9,404 nt of DNA from DATDOO01 sp035293245 (GCA_035293245.1 DATDOO010000141.1:1-9404); one strand, 5' to 3'. Positions 1 to 8,314 are shown, numbered from the stretch's first letter. Translations and numbers: made by a program. The notes: generated from the sequence alone by a model not told the origin.

Positions 1-2
1 TG

Positions 3-998
3 CGCCAGGGCGACGGCCGCCATTACCGGCTGGTGCTGCGCGAGGTGCGCCACCGGGTGTTGGGCGTCAATCTGGTACCGGACGAGGTGTGGATCGACAG
101 CCTGGACGATGCCCTGGCGCTGATCGGCAAATCCCGCGAAGCGCGGCGCTTCACCGAACTGGTGGAACTCACCGCCGCACGTCAACCGGCGCTGCTGCCC
201 TGGCTGGCGAAACGGCCATTGAACGCGCTGGAACTGGCCAACGACTGGCCGCTGTTGCTGGAGGTGGTCGCTTGGCTGCTGGCCCATCCGCGCCCCGGCA
301 TCTATCTGCGCCAGGTGGACATTCCCGGCGTGCACAGCAAGTTCATCGAAGGCCGGCGCGGCGCGCTGGCGGAACTGCTGGACCTGGCCTTGCCGGCTGA
401 AGCCATCGACTTCGCCGCCAGCGGCGCAAGCCGGTTTTGCCGCCGCTACAGTTTCCGCGACAAGCCCCTGCGCATCCGTTTGCGCATGCTCGACCCACGG
501 CTGGCTCTGCTGCCCACCGACACAGCCCAGGACGTCGCGCTCGACCAGGACACCTTCAACGCCCTCGATCCGTCGGCACGCCGGGTGTTTATTACCGAAA
601 ATGAAGTCAACTTTCTCGCCTTCCCGAATGTCGCCGACAGCTTGGTGATTTTCGGCGCCGGCTACGGTTTCGACGTGCTGGCCCAGACGCCCTGGCTGCA
701 CCGCAAAGAGATCCACTACTGGGGCGACATCGACACCCACGGCTTCGCCATTCTGAACGAGTTGCGCGCCTACTTCCCCGCCGTCGAGTCCCTGCTCATG
801 GATCGCGGCACGCTTTTGGCGCACGAAGCGCATTGGGCTGAGGAAACCCAGCCTTTGCGCCGCGACCTTCCGCGGCTCAGTCGGGAGGAAGCCGCGCTAT
901 ACGACGATCTGCGCGACAACCGCATCCGTCCCGCCCTGCGCCTGGAACAGGAAAGGATCGGCTTCGGCTGGCTGGAGGCGGCGCTGGCGAAGCTGTAA
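3..998 (+). CDS. jetD: Wadjet system protein JetD (DUF3322/DUF2220), 5'-truncated by window edge
   Basis: JetD is the Toprim-containing subunit that cleaves DNA in the SMC-like JetABCD (Wadjet) complex, which acts against circular plasmids. The frame is open from base 3 without a stop, and the GTG at 33 is only an internal codon, so the real start lies left of the window; 331 residues are visible. The N-terminal part matches the DUF3322 pattern, with an Arg-Gln-Val-Asp-Ile-Pro-Gly-Val stretch followed by Lys-Phe-Ile-Glu near bases 321-350. The C-terminal part matches DUF2220: a Thr-Glu-Asn-Glu strand (about 594-605) and a Trp-Gly-Asp-Ile-Asp-Thr-His-Gly motif (about 720-743). These supply the acidic residues expected of a Toprim metal site. 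Full JetD proteins are usually somewhat longer, so probably 50-70 residues are missing. jetA, jetB and jetC would be expected just upstream. A solitary DUF2220 protein is the alternative, since the partners cannot be seen. Confidence 0.85.
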   Translation, partial: RQGDGRHYRLVLREVRHRVLGVNLVPDEVWIDSLDDALALIGKSREARRFTELVELTAARQPALLPWLAKRPLNALELANDWPLLLEVVAWLLAHPRPGIYLRQVDIPGVHSKFIEGRRGALAELLDLALPAEAIDFAASGASRFCRRYSFRDKPLRIRLRMLDPRLALLPTDTAQDVALDQDTFNALDPSARRVFITENEVNFLAFPNVADSLVIFGAGYGFDVLAQTPWLHRKEIHYWGDIDTHGFAILNELRAYFPAVESLLMDRGTLLAHEAHWAEETQPLRRDLPRLSREEAALYDDLRDNRIRPALRLEQERIGFGWLEAALAKL

Positions 999-1016
999 GC
1001 GAGAGTCGGGCCTGGG

Positions 1017-1616
1017 TCAGTCCCGCACTTCCAGTTTGAACTGCCCCCGCGTCGCTTCGCCGAGCTGGGTTTCCAGGCGGGCGAGATTGTCGCGGCTGGC
1101 GCGGGCGGTGATGCGCACGCCGGTTTCGCTGTAGGACTCGGCGCCCTTTTCCGCCGCCAGGCTGCCGAGCAGGTGATAGAGAACGCCCAGAAATTCAAAG
1201 GGCACTTCCACGGTGAAAGTTTCCAGCGGGGTTTCCACGCGCTTGTCCGCGTGGCGGAGCATCTCGGCGCTCACCCCGCCATAGGCGCGCGTCAGCCCCC
1301 CCGCCCCCAGCTTGACGCCGCCGAAGTAGCGGATCACGCCGACGACGACGTGGTCGAGCTTCTGGCCTTCGATGGCGCGCAGAATAGGCTGGCCGGCAGT
1401 GCCGGACGGTTCGCCGGCGTCGCTGAGGCGGTATTGGCCGCCGATCTTGTAGGCCCAGCACAGGTGCGAGGCGTCCGGAAAGCGCCTAGCCAGGCTTTGG
1501 AGAAATTCGAACGCTTCCGCCGGGTCGTCGGCGCGGCGGGCGAAGGCCAGGAAAACCGACTTCTGGATGTCCTCGCGGTGTTCGGCTTCCCCGGTAAGGG
1601 TGAGGAAACCGCTCAA
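1017..1616 (-). CDS. yigZ: YigZ/IMPACT family protein (UPF0029 with C-terminal DUF1949)
   Basis: This 199-residue protein belongs to the YigZ/IMPACT family, whose bacterial members are cytoplasmic and poorly defined; the eukaryotic relative IMPACT is linked to translational control. The UPF0029 domain covers roughly residues 15-120. It carries the signature Ser-Asp-Ala-Gly-Glu-Pro-Ser-Gly-Thr-Ala-Gly (65-75) and the glycine-rich RYFGG...GAGGLTRAYGG block (96-114). The DUF1949-like ferredoxin-type domain follows from about 130 to the end. Length is normal for the family. The start is TTG at 1616-1614: no ATG or GTG lies near the position where YigZ homologues begin, and the upstream frame runs into the preceding gene without a better start. 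TTGA overlaps the DUF4404 stop by four bases, which points to translational coupling within a two-gene operon. It is convergent with jetD, leaving an 18-base gap. Confidence 0.92.
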   Translation of the reverse strand: MSGFLTLTGEAEHREDIQKSVFLAFARRADDPAEAFEFLQSLARRFPDASHLCWAYKIGGQYRLSDAGEPSGTAGQPILRAIEGQKLDHVVVGVIRYFGGVKLGAGGLTRAYGGVSAEMLRHADKRVETPLETFTVEVPFEFLGVLYHLLGSLAAEKGAESYSETGVRITARASRDNLARLETQLGEATRGQFKLEVRD

Positions 1617-1879
1617 ATTCCCATGTTGCTGAGGGTCATCATCAGGTCGTTGAGGACGGCCGTGAGGGTGGGGTGTTCGACCTCGAAGTGCTCCACCGCC
1701 TCGCGCAGGTTTTCCACCAGCGTGTGGCTCTCTTCGGCGTCGCCGGGGCGATCGATGCGGCTCTGGATGTTTTCCACCAGCGTTTGCAGTTTCCGCCGCG
1801 CCTCGGCGTCGTTCAGATCCAGCTCCTCGATCCGGGCTTTCAGTTCCAGCAGGGCTTCGTGCAGTTTTTGCTCGCTCAT
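1613..1879 (-). CDS. DUF4404 family small coiled-coil protein
   Basis: This 88-residue acidic protein starts MSEQKLHEAL and matches the DUF4404 family, which has no established function. The sequence is almost entirely helical, with heptad-like spacing of Leu/Ile (LHEALLELKARIEEL at 6-20; HTLVENLREAVEHFEVEHP at 52-70). A dimeric coiled coil is therefore likely. There is no signal peptide or membrane segment. I chose the ATG at 1879 because family members begin this way and a modest GAG lies about ten bases upstream. An in-frame ATG at 1897 would add six residues and is a possible alternative. A much longer reading of this frame, up to base 2659, is only open sequence antisense to DUF4202. It is the first gene of a pair with yigZ and overlaps it by four bases. 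Function remains unknown. Confidence 0.8.
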   Translation of the reverse strand: MSEQKLHEALLELKARIEELDLNDAEARRKLQTLVENIQSRIDRPGDAEESHTLVENLREAVEHFEVEHPTLTAVLNDLMMTLSNMGI

Positions 1880-1965
1880 GTCGTGCCGCTCGCGCATTCC
1901 ATAATGAAAGGGCGGTATCCTATCAAAATCGCCATCCCCGTTCATTGCCATCGTTGCCTCTCGCC
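1880..1965. promoter_or_regulatory. Divergent intergenic region, probable promoters for both operons
   Basis: These 86 bases separate the divergent DUF4404-yigZ and DUF4202-VIT1 units, so both promoters should lie here or just inside the gene ends. The stretch is visibly more AT-rich than the surrounding genes. CATAAT at 1900-1905 is a five-of-six match to a plus-strand -10 element, and TATCCT at 1916-1921 is a weaker one. The same AT patch reads CATTAT on the minus strand. I see no convincing -35 hexamer at 16-18 bases from any of them, so the assignment rests mainly on gene orientation. Confidence 0.3.
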
Positions 1966-2559
1966 ATGACCGACTCCGCGCGTTTTCTTTCCGCCCTGCG
2001 CCTGATCGACCAAGCCAACCTCCAGGACCCGAACCGGGAGCACTGGGAGGGGCGGGAGTATGCCAAGGAACACCTTTATTCCTTGCGCATGAGCGCGTGG
2101 CTCGTGCGCCTCGACCCCGAGGCGGACGAAGCCCGGCGGCTGGCCGCCCGCGCCCAGCACATCCGCCGCTGGATGCTGCCGCGCGACCGCTACCCCATGA
2201 CGCGGGAGGGCTATCTGCGCTGGCGCACCGAACTCTACGACTTTCACGCCGACCAGACGGCGGAGATTCTCGCCCAGGCCGGCTACGGCGAGGAGACCAT
2301 CGCCCGTGTCGCGGCGATGCTGAAAAAGCGCGGCTTGCGGCGCAATCCCGATACGCAGATGATCGAGGATGTGGCCTGCCTGGTGTTCCTGGAACATTAC
2401 TTCCTGCCGTTCGCCGCCGGCCAGGACGAGGCCAAGCTGATCGACATCGTGCAAAAGACCTGGAAAAAAATGTCCGAGCCGGCGCGTGCAGCGGCGCTGC
2501 AACTGCCCTTCCCGGACGATGTGCGCGCCTTGCTGGGCCAGGCGCTGGCGGGGAGCTGA
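1966..2559 (+). CDS. DUF4202 domain-containing protein
   Basis: This 197-residue soluble protein matches DUF4202, a family without an assigned reaction. Recognisable conserved blocks are YAKEHLYSLRMSAWL (32-46), AARAQHIRRW (60-69), the YLRWRTELYDFHAD segment (83-96) and IEDVACLVFLEHYF (123-136). His65, His94, Glu124-Asp125 and His134 sit in predicted helices in an arrangement that recalls HD-type metal-dependent hydrolases. That resemblance is my inference, not an established assignment. I chose the ATG at 1966 because it precedes the conserved FLSALRLIDQAN start of the domain. A TTG at 1945 would add seven residues and has no better ribosome binding site; neither start has a clear one. The gene is followed after four bases by the VIT1-type transporter, and its last codons contain that gene's ribosome binding site, so the two are almost certainly co-transcribed. 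Confidence 0.88.
   Translation: MTDSARFLSALRLIDQANLQDPNREHWEGREYAKEHLYSLRMSAWLVRLDPEADEARRLAARAQHIRRWMLPRDRYPMTREGYLRWRTELYDFHADQTAEILAQAGYGEETIARVAAMLKKRGLRRNPDTQMIEDVACLVFLEHYFLPFAAGQDEAKLIDIVQKTWKKMSEPARAAALQLPFPDDVRALLGQALAGS
2550..2555 (+). promoter_or_regulatory. Strong ribosome binding site of the VIT1-type gene
   Basis: GGGGAG lies eight bases before the ATG at 2564 and inside the final codons of the DUF4202 gene. It fixes the transporter start at 2564 rather than at the in-frame position 2486 further upstream. Because translation of DUF4202 passes over this site, expression of the two proteins is probably coupled. Confidence 0.7.
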
Positions 2560-2563
2560 ATCC

Positions 2564-3340
2564 ATGGCGCAAGCCGGCGACGCGGAAAACCTGCGCAACC
2601 TGCGGCGCCTGCACACCCGGCGCGCCATCGCCGAGCGGCTGGACAGCGAACACAGCCACTCCTATTTGCGCGACTTCATTTACGGGGCCATCGACGGCGC
2701 GGTGACCACCTTCGCCGTGGTCGCCGGGGTGACCGGCGCGGGGCTTTCCAGCGGCGTGATCATCGTGCTGGGCGCCGCCAACCTGCTGGCCGACGGCTTC
2801 AGCATGGCGGCCAGCAATTACCTGGGCACGCGCGCCGAGCGCCAGCGGGTGGACAAGCTGCGCGGTTTCGAGGAGCAGCAGATCGACGTCTATCCGCGCG
2901 GCGAGCGCGAAGAAATCCGCCAGATCATGGAACGCAAAGGCTTCCGCGGCCGCGACCTGAAACGCGCGGTGAACGTGGTCACCGCCGACCGCCGGCTGTG
3001 GGTGGACACCATGCTCCAGGAGGAGTGGGGCCTATCGCAGTACGTGCCCAGCCCGTTTCGGGCCGCGCTGACCACTTTCCTCGCCTTTCTCGGCGTCGGC
3101 CTCTTGCCGCTCGCGCCTTATCTCCTGGCCTGGACGGGCGGCGCGGATGGCGCGCGCAGCTTTTACACCAGCATGCTGCTGACCGGGCTGGCGTTCTTCG
3201 TCACCGGCGCACTGAAAAGCCGTCACGTCGTCCAGCACTGGCTGCTCGCCGGCTTGGAGACGCTGGTGGTCGGCGGGCTGGCGGCAATCCTGTCCTATTG
3301 GGTGGGTTACGCGTTGCGCGCCGTGGCGGCGTTTTCCTGA
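2564..3340 (+). CDS. VIT1/CCC1 family iron/manganese transporter
   Basis: This 258-residue inner-membrane protein belongs to the VIT1/CCC1 family, which moves Fe2+ or Mn2+ out of the cytosol by proton exchange. The domain order is a charged N-terminus (1-36); TM1 with the family motif DFIYGAIDGAVTTFAVVAG (37-55); TM2 (about 63-87, including LADGFSMAASNYL); and a cytosolic segment (about 90-155) rich in Glu, including Glu103, Glu104, Glu114, Glu116, Glu117, Glu153 and Glu154. Three further hydrophobic segments follow (about 165-190, 200-218 and 227-253). The Glu-rich insert matches the metal-binding domain of plant VIT1 and its bacterial relatives. Asp44 and Met81 sit where the transport-site Asp and Met of VIT1 are expected. 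The protein is full length, and the start is set by GGGGAG eight bases upstream. Iron versus manganese preference cannot be read from sequence. It is second in an operon with DUF4202 and convergent with the next gene. Confidence 0.9.
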   Translation: MAQAGDAENLRNLRRLHTRRAIAERLDSEHSHSYLRDFIYGAIDGAVTTFAVVAGVTGAGLSSGVIIVLGAANLLADGFSMAASNYLGTRAERQRVDKLRGFEEQQIDVYPRGEREEIRQIMERKGFRGRDLKRAVNVVTADRRLWVDTMLQEEWGLSQYVPSPFRAALTTFLAFLGVGLLPLAPYLLAWTGGADGARSFYTSMLLTGLAFFVTGALKSRHVVQHWLLAGLETLVVGGLAAILSYWVGYALRAVAAFS

Positions 3341-3347
3341 CGCTACG

Positions 3348-3370
3348 GCGGCTAGAGCCCCAGCAGCCGC
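3348..3370. terminator. Possible hairpin between convergent genes
   Basis: GCGGCT (3348-3353) and AGCCGC (3365-3370) form a perfect six-base stem with an 11-base loop. It sits just after the VIT1 stop and spans the stop of the methyltransferase-like gene. There is no T tract on either side, so it is at best a weak or Rho-assisted terminator. Short GC-rich stems also arise by chance in such DNA. Confidence 0.2.
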
Positions 3371-4161
3371 TCCGCCCAGCCGCCGTTCATGCGGCGCAAC
3401 TGCCGAACCAGGGCGGGAAATTCCACGCCCAACTGAGCCTCCAGGCCCTCCGCCCGGCTTTTCAGCTTGCGCCAGTCCGGACGCGGCATGGGCCCCGGAA
3501 AAGCCAGGCCGATGACGTTGCCCCGCCCCGGCACCGGCAGGCGCAGCACCGGGCCGGCGAAAGACTGCCCGAACCGGTCCAGTGCGTAGTCCAGCAAGGG
3601 CCGGTTGCTGCCCCACAGATTGGCGGCGCATGCCCCGTCGGGGGCCAGCAGTGCGGCGCAGCGGTCGAGGAAGGCCTGATTGAGCATGGCGGAAGCCATC
3701 CCCAGGCCGTCGTAAGCATCGAGGAGGATCAGGTCGTAGCTGTCGCCGCGTTGCGGGGCTTCGGCCACATAGTCCGCGCCGTCGGCGACCCAGATCTGGA
3801 GCCGGTCGTCCTCCGGCAGGTCGAACCAGCCGTGGGCGACGCGCATTACGGCGGCGCGCTGTTCGACGGCGTCGATGCGGCACTGGGGAAAATTTCTCCA
3901 GAGGAATTTCGCCAGGCTCCCTCCGCCCAAGCCGACGAGCAGGACGCGGCGCGGTTGGCCGCAGAACAGCAAGGCGGCGAGCATGGAACGGGTGTAGGCC
4001 AGCTCCAGGCGGTGCGGGTCGGCGAGGGCCATGGCGCTTTGGCGGTGCGGCGTGCCGAAGTGCAGCGCACGGACGCCGGCGCTGTCCACCACCTCGATGG
4101 AACCCTGTTCGTCGTGGCTGACGTGGACCGGAACGCCGCCGTGCAGGCGGGAACGCGTCAC
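3352..4161 (-). CDS. Spermidine synthase-like protein (SpeE-type methyltransferase fold)
   Basis: This 269-residue cytoplasmic protein has the Rossmann fold of the spermidine/spermine synthase family. Visible elements are the nucleotide-binding loop LLVGLGGGSLAKF (74-86), the acidic strand end DAVE (97-100), ADGADY (126-131) and LILLDAYDG (144-152). The last corresponds to the region of the catalytic Asp in SpeE. The fit to a true aminopropyltransferase is imperfect: the usual Asp-Pro-x-Gly-Pro after the catalytic Asp reads Asp-Gly-Leu-Gly, and the Tyr-His-Glu substrate motif before the loop is replaced by LELAYTRSML. The family name is secure, but spermidine production is not. The start is GTG at 4161: an in-frame TGA lies a few codons upstream, no ATG is available, and no clear ribosome binding site is seen. 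It is divergent from corA and probably read from the AT-rich element near 4200. Confidence 0.85.
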   Translation of the reverse strand: MTRSRLHGGVPVHVSHDEQGSIEVVDSAGVRALHFGTPHRQSAMALADPHRLELAYTRSMLAALLFCGQPRRVLLVGLGGGSLAKFLWRNFPQCRIDAVEQRAAVMRVAHGWFDLPEDDRLQIWVADGADYVAEAPQRGDSYDLILLDAYDGLGMASAMLNQAFLDRCAALLAPDGACAANLWGSNRPLLDYALDRFGQSFAGPVLRLPVPGRGNVIGLAFPGPMPRPDWRKLKSRAEGLEAQLGVEFPALVRQLRRMNGGWAERLLGL

Positions 4162-4196
4162 GGTTGCGGGGAAAGAAATGGGTCGGGCATGGCCTC

Positions 4197-4204
4197 ATTA
4201 TAAT
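4197..4204. promoter_or_regulatory. Palindromic -10 element (ATTATAAT), possible bidirectional promoter
   Basis: ATTATAAT is its own reverse complement and contains a perfect TATAAT on each strand (4199-4204 plus; 4202-4197 minus). On the minus strand, transcription would begin about 30 bases before the methyltransferase-like gene. TTGTCC (4222-4217) is a partial -35 there, but with a short 14-base spacer. On the plus strand, transcription would give a leader of roughly 145 bases before corA; no good -35 is visible. Symmetric -10 elements are a known basis for divergent bacterial transcription. Confidence 0.42.
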
Positions 4205-4234
4205 GGGCCGAACAGCGGACAAATCGGCGGGAAA

Positions 4235-4333
4235 GGCGATTTGCTCGCCGCATCCATGCGGCTCGGGCTACGCCGCGCGCTTCGCGCATCCGAATTTGCT
4301 CCAATAGAGATGCGGCATAGGGATAGGCCGCAT
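4235..4333. repeat. Nested inverted repeats in the corA leader
   Basis: This non-coding stretch is dense with short inverted repeats. GGCGA/TCGCC pairs at 4235-4239 with 4245-4249. GCCGCAT/ATGCGGC pairs at 4247-4253 with 4256-4262. GCGCG/CGCGC pairs at 4275-4279 with 4283-4287. A second seven-base pair, ATGCGGC/GCCGCAT, lies at 4310-4316 with 4327-4333 and has a ten-base loop. The four copies of one heptamer can also pair across the element (4247-4253 with 4310-4316), and GCGGC at 4258-4262 can instead pair with GCCGC at 4272-4276, so several exclusive folds are possible. CGCATCC occurs twice directly (4249-4255, 4285-4291). It could be a structured mRNA leader of corA or a REP-like chromosomal repeat; the sequence alone does not decide. 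Confidence 0.5.
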
Positions 4334-4357
4334 GTCTCCTGAACAGCGAGAAATGCC

Positions 4358-5422
4358 ATGGCCTACTTCACCAAGCGTTACCACCCGCCCGGCACCACGC
4401 CGGGCACGCTGACCGGCGGCGCGGCGCCCGCGCCGGAAGCGCCGCGGCTGTCTTTCATCCGCTACGACGTTGCGACGCTGGAGGAGAAAACTCCCGCCGT
4501 TCTGGACGACTGCGGCGCCGAGGGCGGGGTCCGCTGGCTGCACCTGCAAGGCGCGGCGGATCCGGCCACCCTGCAGGCACTGCACAGCCGTTTCGGCCTG
4601 CACCATCTGGCGCTGGAGGATGTGCTCAACACCGGCCAGCATCCCAAGGCCGACCCTTACGAGGATCAGTTGTTCGTCATTCTCAGCCATCCGCGCCTGG
4701 AAGACGGCAAGGTGCAAACGGAACAGGTAAGCCTGTTCCTGCTGGAAAACCTGGTCGTCAGCCTGCACTCTGGTTCGAGCGATCCTTTCGAGCCGGTGCG
4801 TAAGCGTTTGCGTGCCGGCAACGGCGGGCTGCGGCGGCGTGGGGCGGACGATCTGCTGCACGCCCTGATCGACCTGGTCGTCGACGAAGGCTTCCCGCTG
4901 CTGGAAACCCTCGGCGACGACCTGGAGGCGCTGGAGGACGCCCTGCTCGACAAGCCCACGCGCGATACCCTCAACGCCATCCACCGCCTCAAGCGCGAAC
5001 TGCTGCTCCTGCGGCGCCTCCTGTGGCCGCACCGGGAGGTGCTGAACACTTTGCAACGGGGCGATTCGCCGCTCATCGACCCCGGCACCCGGCCCTACCT
5101 GCGCGACTGCCAGGACCACGCCGTGCACATCATGGAACTCCTGGAGGTGTACCGCGACATGACCTCCAACATGCTGGACGTGTACCTGTCCTCCCTGAGC
5201 AACCGCCTCAACGAGAACATGCGCATCCTCACGGTCATCGCCACCCTGTTCATGCCGCTCACTTTCATCGCCGGCGTGTACGGCATGAACTTCGACCGCA
5301 ACGTGAGCCCCTGGAACATGCCCGAACTGGGCTGGGCTTTCGGCTACCCGGCGGTATGGGGCGTCATGCTCGCCGTTGCGCTGGGCATGGTGATGTACTT
5401 CCGCCGCAAGAAGTGGTTGTGA
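4358..5422 (+). CDS. corA: CorA family magnesium/cobalt channel
   Basis: This 354-residue inner-membrane protein forms a pentameric channel for Mg2+ (and Co2+/Ni2+) in the CorA family. The cytosolic N-terminal alpha/beta domain spans about 30-140 and includes the conserved LHHLALEDVLNTGQHPKAD region (81-99). Long helices of the funnel and stalk follow (about 160-290). TM1 (about 291-308) ends in the diagnostic Tyr-Gly-Met-Asn (308-311). The periplasmic loop carries MPEL (321-324), and TM2 (about 331-347) is followed by a basic tail ending RRKKWL, as expected for a cytosolic C-terminus. Length and motifs are normal. The start at ATG 4358 matches the family, but only a weak CGAG precedes it; an ATG at 4353 is out of frame. 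The gene stands alone, divergent from the spermidine-synthase-like gene, with a long structured leader upstream. The next gene on the same strand is 390 bases away. Confidence 0.93.
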   Translation: MAYFTKRYHPPGTTPGTLTGGAAPAPEAPRLSFIRYDVATLEEKTPAVLDDCGAEGGVRWLHLQGAADPATLQALHSRFGLHHLALEDVLNTGQHPKADPYEDQLFVILSHPRLEDGKVQTEQVSLFLLENLVVSLHSGSSDPFEPVRKRLRAGNGGLRRRGADDLLHALIDLVVDEGFPLLETLGDDLEALEDALLDKPTRDTLNAIHRLKRELLLLRRLLWPHREVLNTLQRGDSPLIDPGTRPYLRDCQDHAVHIMELLEVYRDMTSNMLDVYLSSLSNRLNENMRILTVIATLFMPLTFIAGVYGMNFDRNVSPWNMPELGWAFGYPAVWGVMLAVALGMVMYFRRKKWL

Positions 5423-5445
5423 AGCACCGAAAAAATATTCCGGCC

Positions 5446-5481
5446 GTTATCCACAAAATCTGTGGATAACTCTGTGCAAAA
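5446..5481. other. Inverted pair of perfect DnaA boxes plus a near-match
   Basis: TTATCCACA (5447-5455) and TGTGGATAA (5461-5469) are both exact matches to the DnaA-box consensus TTATNCACA. They are in opposite orientation and separated by five bases, and they extend to ten-base arms (5446-5470). TGTGCAAAA (5473-5481) is a third site with one mismatch. The arms could also form a hairpin shortly after the corA stop, but without a following T tract. DnaA binding is inferred from sequence only. Roles could include a replication origin, a DnaA-titrating site or DnaA control of a nearby promoter. Confidence 0.55.
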
Positions 5482-5765
5482 TGCTGCGACAGGCGCGCAG
5501 GGACAAGGGATGAAAGGGATTGGCCGAAGATTGACCACCGCCCCTTGACATCCGCTGTACCTGCCTAAGTCAATGATTTGTCATGCAATATAATGAATGC
5601 GTCCGCGTGCTGCCCCAAAATGAGTGCGCCCCTGCCGCCTAACCGACTGATTCGCTAAGCGGTGGATAAGTAGCCGCTCATTCGTTGCGCCCCGCTGCCC
5701 TTGTCAAGTGCAACCGGCAATCTTTGCGCAGGACGACCCGCGACACGCAGTAGAATAAGGCCGAA

Positions 5766-5782
5766 CGGGAGGATCCTTCCCG
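5766..5782 (+). promoter_or_regulatory. Hairpin in the glgP leader containing a Shine-Dalgarno-like GGGAGG
   Basis: CGGGA (5766-5770) and TCCCG (5778-5782) enclose the loop GGATCCT. GGGAGG (5767-5772) looks like a strong ribosome binding site, but it lies about 40 bases before the glgP ATG, too far to serve it, and no start codon follows at a usable distance. Its meaning is unclear; it may simply be a leader stem. Confidence 0.25.
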
Positions 5783-5812
5783 CTTTACCCGCATCGATTT
5801 TCAGATATTCCC

Positions 5813-8314
<2,502 letters not shown>

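Larger units (their letters stand above)
5423..5812. other. 390-base non-coding gap between corA and glgP with DnaA boxes and an AT-rich patch
   Basis: I see no credible gene here. Besides the paired DnaA boxes at 5446-5481, GGTGGATAA at 5661-5669 is a fourth site (TTATCCACC on the minus strand, one mismatch). The run 5571-5599 is about 70% A+T, unlike its surroundings, and contains a perfect TATAAT at 5589-5594. TTGACA occurs at 5545-5550, but 38 bases from that TATAAT, so the two do not make one promoter. TTGAC (5545-5549) and GTCAA (5569-5573) form a spaced inverted repeat. A second -10-like TAGAAT lies at 5751-5756, close to glgP; its nearest -35, TTGCGC (5724-5729), is at a long 21-base spacing. 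AGGGA recurs three times at 5499-5519. The region probably holds the corA 3' end and the glgP promoter. Confidence 0.5.

Noticed and set aside
1005..1029. Imperfect stem (AGTCGGG against CCCGCACT, one bulge) between jetD and yigZ as a terminator
   Set aside because: The stem has a bulge, runs into the yigZ coding end and has no T tract; too weak to list as a feature.
1880..2659. N-terminal extension of the DUF4404 frame to 348 residues
   Set aside because: The extra part is antisense to DUF4202 and of low-complexity Arg/Pro/Ala composition; the real family start is at 1879.
2998..4222. Long open frames (about 400 codons) on both strands across the VIT1 end and the spermidine-synthase-like gene
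   Set aside because: They cover two well-supported genes, have biased shadow-like composition and show no family motif.
5446..5470. The ten-base inverted repeat as an intrinsic terminator of corA
   Set aside because: The stem is not GC-rich and lacks a following T run; two exact DnaA boxes explain the symmetry better.
5545..5594. TTGACA and TATAAT read as one sigma-70 promoter
   Set aside because: The spacing is 38 bases, far outside the usable 16-19 range.
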